Below are positions 57,358 through 64,000 of a stretch of DNA of 64,000 nucleotides, in pieces. The stretch spans positions 223,501 through 287,500 of the forward strand of contig JAIGNY010003313.1 in assembly GCA_020152595.1 (NCBI GenBank). The letters run 5' to 3'. The position numbers were made by a program, and so were the translations under genes. Under the pieces are notes generated by a model, which made no database searches, was not told the origin of the DNA, and was given only the letters and a program-made list of their open reading frames with translations. Position 1 is the first letter of the stretch, and the number at the start of each line of letters is the position of its first letter. The stretch is from Chiridota heheva. Taxonomy: Eukaryota > Echinodermata > Holothuroidea > Apodida > Chiridotidae.

Positions 57358-57764
57358 TGACCGTTAAGGCGTTTTAAATAACTATATACCTTGCAATACA
57401 AGACAACGAATCGCGCAGCAAAATTTCAACCAATCAAAAAATTTGAAAGGAATTCTAAATATTGTGCACATATGATGATATCGCCTCTTTAATCAAGTTT
57501 AAGGGCCTGTAATTTTTTCAACTTCAGTTAAGGTAGTCACGTCATTAATGTCAATTCAGTTATAGATCCCTGTTTTATATGCTAGACTACAGGATCCAAA
57601 AAGCTGGCAAGTTAATGCCACACACAGTACAGTATGACAATCAGTCAAGAAGTGCACGACTACAGGAATATCTTAAGGAAACATTGAAGTCTTTGGGTAA
57701 GACGGAATAAACTCTATATGCCATATATCATTATCTAAAAACATAAAATTGTATTAATCTATTA

Positions 57765-58075
57765 CAGGCCCATGGCCGGAGGGGGGTGTGGGAAGGAAGG
57801 GGGGAGCTTCTTTCGAGCGAACGAACTGCCTTTTGTTGACAAAGTGCAAATCTAAAAATATAATTAAGCACCCAGATTATGATGGTTTGTTGCCCTTTTA
57901 TACAAAAAACGAACCCCCCTTTAAAATTCCTGAAACTCCTTTTGTTGAGAAAGTGCCCTTTGGAAATCTAAAATAATAATATTAATAATAATAAAGCACC
58001 CGAAATTTCAAGATATCTTTGCCCTTTCATACGAAAAACGAAACCCCCTTTTCAAATTCCTGGTTACGGGTCTGT
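57765..58075. mobile_element. MITE-like element with a ~145-bp internal duplication
   Basis: ACAGGCCCATGGCCGGAGGG at the left and, inverted at the right, ACAGACCCGTAACCAGGAAT look like related ends. Inside, two copies share CTCCTTTTGTTGA.AAAGTGC, AAATCTAAAA, AAGCACCC, TTGCCCTTT.ATAC and AAAAAACGAA.CCCCCTTT. The flanks are AT-rich, and the target duplication is unclear. Confidence 0.5.
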
Positions 58076-58079
58076 ATTA

Positions 58080-59020
58080 TCAGATTATAGTTCTATTTTC
58101 TGTCACAAACAACCCCTTGTACTGTTGGATGGGTCATCCGGTAATGGCTGGTATTACTGAATTAATTGTGACTCGATATTCGAACACAGGCTTTTCGTCC
58201 ATGTGATGGTAATGAAAAACTTTGTTACGAATTTCAAAATAAATCAAAATCATTTCTTATGATGAAATCTTTCAACGACACAACTATCAAAAATTGTACA
58301 TATGTTATTTGAAGAAGAAAAAAACTCCCTCTCATTTCGACCCAGAGATTAAAAGTCAGATAAATCTGTTTAGAATTTCTTAATAATCCAATTCTTATGT
58401 TTTTCATACCGATATCAGAAACATCAAATTTTGACTGCTAGTCTAGTACCGCATTTACAAAAAATATCAATAGGATGTTCTTTGTCTTTTGTGTGTATAT
58501 ACTTCAAATCAAACTAGAATGGCTCCAATTAATGAGGTCACATGACAGGGATTTGTTGGATGTACTGTTCAGCGGTAAACAAATATGAATCAATATCTAT
58601 CAAATAATAAAGCGATATCAGAAAATTCTCATTCAGATTAACCGTCTGAACATTTACATACAAGGCACAACACACATTTTCTAACAAATTATATACAACT
58701 GTTTTATGTTCATTAAGTCTTTTAAGTAATCATGCACTGCCATCGATAATACAATTACGACTGTCTTTGCCAAAACTCAAAAAGTATTCTCTCCTCAATC
58801 TTGGTTCCACAAAGTTGCAAACTTAATAATGGGATAGAGGTCAGTCCATTACATTTGAAAGGAAAACAAGTTATGTTATTTGTTCCTGGAACTCGTCACT
58901 TCTTGCACAAAAATGTATATGAAGAGGATGAATGGTACTTTCAGGAGAAAGAGGCACGACTTTTTAACACAAATATTAAAATTAATACACAGATTACCCA
59001 CAGCATTGCCTTTCATAATA
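58080..59020. other. Interior of the inverted duplication, no supported gene
   Basis: AT-rich sequence. The frames at 58,801-59,119 run into the right arm and show no recognisable domain. Confidence 0.35.
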
Positions 59021-59026
59021 GAGAGA

Positions 59027-59615
59027 ACAAAAATCATGAAAAGACAAATAACTGCACATTCCTATAACTACAACATACTGTTTAAAGTCTTCGAAAATCC
59101 TGAATTTTTCTCTTCTTAATCAGTAGTTGTTTATTCCTTCCCTAATATGTTAATCAAAATGTCTTCTTTTACAACAATAACTCTTTTATATTCAGCAGAT
59201 TAAACATGAGACAAAGACTGTACAATAGTTATTCTTCCCATTGGTCGTGTAATGATGATATTCTTCCTTTCTATATTCAGAGACTATTTTGTGTCATTTA
59301 AAAAAGATTTACTCAAAACTGCATTTTAATTAGTGCCATCACTTTGTACTGTGGCCCAAGTAATAAAATCAGTGAATTGGCAGCAGTCTTGTGCATCTAA
59401 ATGTGTAAAAAAAAAAAAGTTTTTATATTTAGAGGGTGCCCTTTACATCCATTTAACATGTTTTTGTTACTTACTCCTTAACGTGCAACAAATTTTTGTG
59501 GAACTTTTTAGTTTGGCAATTAACAAGTTATTCCACACATATTGGTGTATTTTTTATGTTGCCCCAAGAGGTGGACTACGAAAGTGCAGAATAGAGACCA
59601 TCGGCCCACAGTCTA
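59027..59615 (+). repeat. Right arm of the inverted duplication
   Basis: Inverted partner of 56,118-56,745. Outer ends correspond at TAGTCTGTGAGCC (left) and, inverted, TAGACTGTGGGCC (right). No flanking target duplication was seen, so this may be a long-TIR element or a plain inverted segmental duplication. Confidence 0.85.
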
Positions 59616-59869
59616 GTAAACATTGTATTGTTTTATTTCCACGATGTTTATTTTTTCTTGAAGTCTGAACTAAGATTGGAAACTGTAAAAAGAACAATTG
59701 ACGGGGTCCTAATATAATATACTGACTTGCAATCTGCACGAAGCAAAGAATATATAGTTTCTGTGCACGAAACTGTCAACAACGATTTGTAGATATTCAG
59801 GCGATAAATTGTCAAAGACGTGTCGTACCACTTTTAAAATTTTAAGGGCATAAGCGGGATTGCGGGGGC

Positions 59870-60165
59870 CGGGGATGCATGATTTTCCCTAAAATTTTAA
59901 AATATTAATTACAAATGAAAGAATATGGATTGAAGAAGCAATATAAAACATTCCATCATTTATGGTTTCTAAATGTGGAATCATAGGCGGGATTTATCCC
60001 CCCCCCCTTCCTCCCCACACACACACTTTTGATTTCTCTCCCCCCCCCCCCCATTTTTTGGTCGGCAAATGTGGAATAATTTACAATAAGAAAACGTAGG
60101 TTTATGAATAGCATCACATATTTTTACTAAACTGCTAAGTGTTTTAACGAGTTTTGTCCAAAATT
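59870..60165 (+). repeat. Dispersed repeat, second copy, with an 88-bp nested insertion
   Basis: Homologous to 21,130-21,345. It is interrupted after TTTCTAAATGTGG by 59,979-60,066, a C-rich insert, after which AAATGTGGAAT recurs. The insert is therefore flanked by a direct repeat AAATGTGG (59,971-59,978 and 60,067-60,074), up to 11 bases if GGAAT is included. The uninterrupted 21-kb copy shows the empty site. Confidence 0.75.
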
Positions 60166-60169
60166 GTCT

Positions 60170-61215
60170 GAGAAAATACAGAATATTCTTGAAAAAATGT
60201 ACGCTAATCTTATCAAACCAAAATTTAAAAAAATGGAAAGTTATGCTCAGAATCTGTCAATTTCGTTTCAAACTGGCCAATTTTGCATGCGTCAAATTTA
60301 TCAGGTAATGTTAATTGAAAAAGGAGGGGGAGCGCGATTGGTAAACACATTGTCTGATTGTCGCAAATTACAAATTACTAAAGTTGTAAAAAGAGGGGTG
60401 AAACGATCTATAAGAAACGTTGAGTCTGATTGCAAAACGAGCAACCTGTCTGCTGGAGGCCACGGATCGGCGGAGATCTAGGGGAGAAGCCCCTATTGGT
60501 GGCTCAAAGCCCCAGGTCGCTTCTACGATCTATAGCTAATTTGAAGCAATTCTATTAAAGCAATTAAAGTGGCCCCCCATTCGAACATTTACCCATTCCG
60601 GCCCCCATGCCATAGACATGATAAGGCCCTGGGCCCTTTTTCATAGGAATGATTCATCAAGGCCGATGCCCTTTGGGCTCCTTATCTTGCATTCATACGT
60701 CTCCTTCGAGTCCATCTTGTTACTAGCACCTCGTCATGGCCGGGCAGTCCAAACATAGTCATTATGGAATATTTTTAGGGCAGTTCATAAATATATATTA
60801 GATGAAAATAAGCATCAGTATAGTTTTTTCACATTTTGCGACTCAATCTTGAAAGCTCTTCCCCAGTGTATTGGATTATTTGATATGTGAAATAAAAAGC
60901 GAATAGTCGTGTTTGTATATCATTTCAATATGAAAGAGTTCCACGGTCATTAATAACAGTCTGTGAAAATCGTATTCAAGAGTCAAACTCGGTTTAGAAA
61001 AACAACAGAAGACCGTTTCAGCAGACATCTTTTTACTAATAGTGGTCTTTTACGCAATCGGTAAAAAGGAGTTGTATAACGATAATATGGAAGTTGGAAA
61101 GGAATGAAGAAATTAATTGATTATGCGACTTAACTTGATTGATTTGCATAAATATTTCACATAATTAGCAACTCTACCACTTTTCTTTCTATTGAAACGG
61201 ACCGAACGTAAACTG
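60170..61215. other. Intergenic sequence, no supported feature
   Basis: The open frame at 60,164-60,481 shows no domain. The GC-rich edge near 60,465-60,520 (GGAGATCTAGGGGAGAAGCC) hints at another MITE. Nothing else recognised. Confidence 0.3.
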
Positions 61216-61220
61216 GTAAA

Positions 61221-61258
61221 GTCCCGGTGGCTAAATCAATGGATAGGCGTCGGCTTCT
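61221..61258 (+). other. tRNA-Arg-like 5' half abutting the LTR
   Basis: GTCCCGGTGGCTAAATCAAT followed by GGATAGGCGTCGGCTTCT resembles the first ~36 bases of a metazoan tRNA-Arg (acceptor strand, D arm, 5' side of the anticodon stem and loop), with a four-base D-loop insertion and two single-base gaps. Similarity ends at the anticodon loop, exactly where the LTR begins. No 3' half or B box follows, so it is not a tRNA gene. It may be a half-tRNA primer site or a copied primer. Confidence 0.5.
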
Positions 61259-61812
61259 TGACGAAGTAAATAAGAAAAATTAAATCAAATAAAAACTCAG
61301 AAAGAGATCAAAAATTATTGTTAGCAAAATCAGTTTATTCAACAAAGTGCCACAAAAATAAGGATCATGTATTATTCTGTAAGGAATGGAAATATTCCTT
61401 ATGCCGTACGGAACAGATTTTTCTTTATTCCGTACGGAACAGTTTACAAGTGTGAAAATACGACTTAAGACCTAAGTCCAAAAACTATAATTTTACAACA
61501 CAGATGGACAAAACGTCGTCCTAAACAGATAAATGAACCGAAGAGAGACCAAATTTGGTAGTTAACCCGCCTTTTTATACTACTGAATGCAATGCAAAAC
61601 TTGATAAAACTCCTGGTTGGATATAACCCAATTTTAACCAAATATTTTACTCCCCATTGGCTTAAATTGATCACATAACCAGAATACTTCGCTATCAGTA
61701 TCAAACTACATGTAGACACTGCGACGAAAATACCACTTACTGACTTAAAAACCAAGTCCCTATAGCCAGATAGCTGTGCATAGCCTATAATCAAACATGC
61801 GCGAGGGCGTCA
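61259..61812 (-). mobile_element. LTR of a retrotransposon (554 bp, minus strand)
   Basis: On the minus strand the segment starts TGACG and ends CGTCA, a 5-bp terminal inverted repeat with canonical TG..CA. A TATAAAAAGG box lies at 61,579-61,570 and an AATAAA signal at 61,339-61,334, the normal U3-R-U5 order. The 3' side is followed at once by the tRNA-Arg-like half. No matching 5-bp target duplication or second LTR is seen, so it may be a truncated 5' LTR rather than a solo LTR. The 109-codon frame inside is not a gene. Confidence 0.65.
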
Positions 61813-61814
61813 AC

Positions 61815-62175
61815 CAGTCGGTTCAGATTTTAATCCGTCGATACGGCATGAGGAATAAAGGTGTTTAATGTTTTTAGTATAATGATATATTAAACATTTG
61901 TGCAATTTTGTATTTAGATACATGATCTAAGACACAGAGAATGAAAGAGAGGGGAGAGAGAGACAGGGGAGGGAAGAGGATATAGGGGGTGTCGGGGGCA
62001 CGTGATACAAAACACGCTTATTTTAAAAGTTCGACAACATTCACACAAGTTTGTAGTAAATTATTGAAAACCTTTCTTTTAGACAACCCATATTTTTCAA
62101 AGAGTGACGATAAACCTAACCATGTACGTTTGTTTGTAATGTAAATAATAAAACACTATTTTACCACATTATGCG
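61815..62175. other. Intergenic spacer
   Basis: Contains a purine-rich GAGA stretch (61,935-61,990). No gene. Confidence 0.3.
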
Positions 62176-62179
62176 TTTT

Positions 62180-62645
62180 TATGATTTTGTGTTTTGTATT
62201 TGTATTATAGCTCTCTTTGACAAACATTTTGACTTGTATAATACACCTTCTTACTATGCGTTGTGACATACTTTTTTTCCTCTTGAAATGTCAATTTTGC
62301 GAGAGCTTCCGGGGGCTTCGCCTTCTGGATCCCTACCAGGGCTTCGCCCCTGGACCCCACTAGGGGCCCTTAAGCGGGGCCCTGGATCCCATGCCGACAA
62401 ATCGAGCGCTTTGATTTTGATGTTTTGTATATGGTGTGTTATAGCTCTCTTTGAAATGAATTTTGTCTTGTATACTACACCTTCTTACTATGTGTTATGA
62501 CTTAATTTTTGCCCTTGAAATGTAAATTTTGCGAGAGCTTCCGGGAGCTTTGCCCCTGGGGCCCTACCGGGTCTTTTCCCCTAGACCCCACCAGGGACTC
62601 TTGAGCGGGCCCCTGGACCCTACGCCCACAAATCAAGCGCTTTGC
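62180..62645 (+). repeat. ~238-bp tandem duplication of a GC-rich MITE-like unit
   Basis: Two copies share TATAGCTCTCTTTGA, TTGTATA.TACACCTTCTTAC, TTTTGCGAGAGCTTCCGGG, GGGCTTCGCCCCTGGACCCC and CAAATCNAGCGCTTTG. The end of copy 2 carries GTGACACCTTCGGTGTCAC, a hairpin with an 8-bp stem. Single related fragments occur at 33.8 and 48.96 kb. Confidence 0.8.
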
Positions 62646-63180
62646 GCTCGAAGTGACACCTTCGGTGTCACCTCAACTACACCATTAAATATCTTGTCAG
62701 TTCAATTCAATTCTTCGCCTCCCCCCTCCTCCAATTTGAAAATCCTGGCTACGCCACTGATAAGAAATAAGAATGCGGCTATCTGTTCCAATACCAAATA
62801 TGGTTTGGAATTATGAGCTGCTACAATATAGAACGGGGTCGCTGAGTTCAGAGCCTTTTAGGTTTGACGATGATGCTGCCCTATATAAATAAGTTCAACA
62901 TCAACACAGAGCGGGAACTTGGGGTTTTGCAACCTGTATCCAGCAGTATCATCCTAAGGTAGCCTAAAATAAAATGAAATAGAGAGCGTTTTAAGACGCC
63001 TACGGTACGACAAACAGACAAATGAAGGGTAGCCACACTATTTTCTTTTAAGGATGGAATGCATTATTTCAATAAAATGTTGCAAGCATCGCGGTTGGGC
63101 AGCAAATAATAGGATAGATTTCAAATCATTGGAACATGGCTTCGAATCTTGTCGATTACATAAGGATCGCCACTGTTTTT
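62646..63180. other. Intergenic spacer with one hAT-type terminus
   Basis: AATCCTGGCTACGCCACTG at 62,741-62,759 is a typical right end of the CAGTGGCGTAGCC MITE family, with no left partner found. Otherwise nothing recognised. Confidence 0.4.
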
Positions 63181-63181
63181 T

Positions 63182-64000
63182 CTTACCTTACCTTACCGCT
63201 CTTTTTTCCTGACTGTGAAGATTAAGGCTTCATGGAGTAGCTTTATCCATTTCTTCCTGTCTCTTGCAAATTCTGTCGCCTCTCTCCAAGTTTTCCACCC
63301 AAGCTCTTTCCTCTCTATCTCAACTGTCCTTCTCCAAGTTGTTTTGATCTGCCTCTTTTCCTGCTTCCCTCCGGGCCCACAAAAATGCGATGTTGCATAA
63401 TAATCATTTCTCTCCTTAGCACTAGCCTTATCTATCTCCATCTTCTTGTATAAATTGTCTTGCTAATTGGTATTGTCTGTGTTCTTTCATATAATTCATC
63501 ATTTCTGATTTTCATTGGCCATCTTGTTTTCATGATTTTCCTTAGGCAGTTCCTTTGAAATATGTCCAGTTTATTTTTGTCTGATTTGTTGAACTTCCAG
63601 GTTTCAGAGCCATAAAGTAACACTGATATAACATTGGTGTGAAAAATGATAAGTTTGATTTGTCTCTTGTATATGTTTGAATTCCATGTTTTACTAAGTT
63701 GTTTGAATGTGGTCTGTGCTAAGGAGATTCTCCTTCTTATGTCATCTTCGGTGCCTCCATCTTTAGACAATGTTGTGCCCAGATTTACAAACTTGTCTAC
63801 ATCTTCTAGTTCGTTTATCTGATACAGTTATTGCTCTTCCGCTGGTATTTGTCATCATTGTCATTGTCTTCCTTTCATTAATTTTCATCCCAACCGTATG
63901 TTCCAATTTCACGAAGTCCAGATGATATCTTCTGTAGATTTTCCCTTGTGTTTCAAAATTAAAGCAATATTATGAGCATAATCCAGATCTCCTAATGTTG
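63182..64000 (-). mobile_element. RTE-like LINE 3' region, continuing past the window
   Basis: Minus strand: KINERKT, ELEDVDKFVNLGTTLSKDGG, IRRRISLA, SVLLYGSETWKFNK, CLRKIMKTRWPMKIRNDELY and then, after a frameshift near 63,437, WRRTVEIERKELGWKTWREA and ARDRKKWIKLL. This order is the thumb and C-terminus of an RTE-like reverse transcriptase; clade from memory. A short GTAAG repeat tail lies at 63,183-63,198. At least two frameshifts (near 63,437 and 63,825) make it a dead copy. The catalytic RT core lies beyond the window end. Confidence 0.87.

Noticed and set aside
61465-61794. 109-codon minus-strand frame with hydrophobic stretches
   Set aside because: It spans the TATA box and start region of a predicted LTR and has no domain similarity.

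Overview
This is AT-rich animal nuclear DNA: a gene with long introns and GT-AG splice sites, LINE and tRNA-SINE debris, hAT-like and fold-back MITEs, and many minisatellites. I see no bacterial operons, ribosome binding sites or CRISPR. The repeat types (CR1-like LINE ending in ATT repeats, terminal motifs of the CAGTGGCGTAGCC type, tRNA-SINEs) fit an aquatic invertebrate, perhaps a deuterostome. The species cannot be fixed from sequence alone.

One gene dominates. Eight minus-strand exons between 55,597 and 5,294 join in consistent phases into about 374 residues of an ArfGAP with dual PH domains (ADAP/centaurin-alpha family). Exon 1 (start codon 55,597) and exon 2 (39.6 kb) encode the ArfGAP zinc finger. 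Exons 3 and 4 (21.8 and 20.3 kb) lead into PH1, exons 5 and 6 (15.1 and 10.7 kb) finish PH1, and exons 7 and 8 (7.5 and 5.4 kb) encode PH2. The last short exon was not found. The zinc ligands are kept (CX2CX16CX2C), but the arginine finger of the usual GIHR motif is Glu and an extra CX2C sits just upstream. The protein therefore looks like a catalytically dead ArfGAP with intact lipid-binding PH domains.

Layout: 1-5.2 kb holds three satellite arrays (75, 17 and 42 bp). From 5.3 to 21.8 kb lie exons 8 to 3, with LINE, SINE, MITE and minisatellite insertions in the introns. From 21.8 to 39.6 kb is intron 2, with three fragments of one APE-type LINE family; one fragment has grown a minisatellite from its own coding sequence. 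From 39.7 to 55.5 kb is intron 1, with a CR1-like LINE, a 2.36-kb hAT-like element containing its own arrays, a second SINE copy, a 30-bp array, a possible plus-strand promoter with a small membrane-peptide ORF at 52.5-52.8 kb, and a cluster of perfect palindromes at 54.3 kb. From 55.6 to 64 kb, upstream of the gene, are a 3.5-kb inverted duplication, an LTR abutting a tRNA-Arg 5' half, a GC-rich tandem duplication, and a LINE 3' end running off the window.

No other protein-coding gene could be supported. Most long open frames here are by-products of tandem repeats whose period is a multiple of three.
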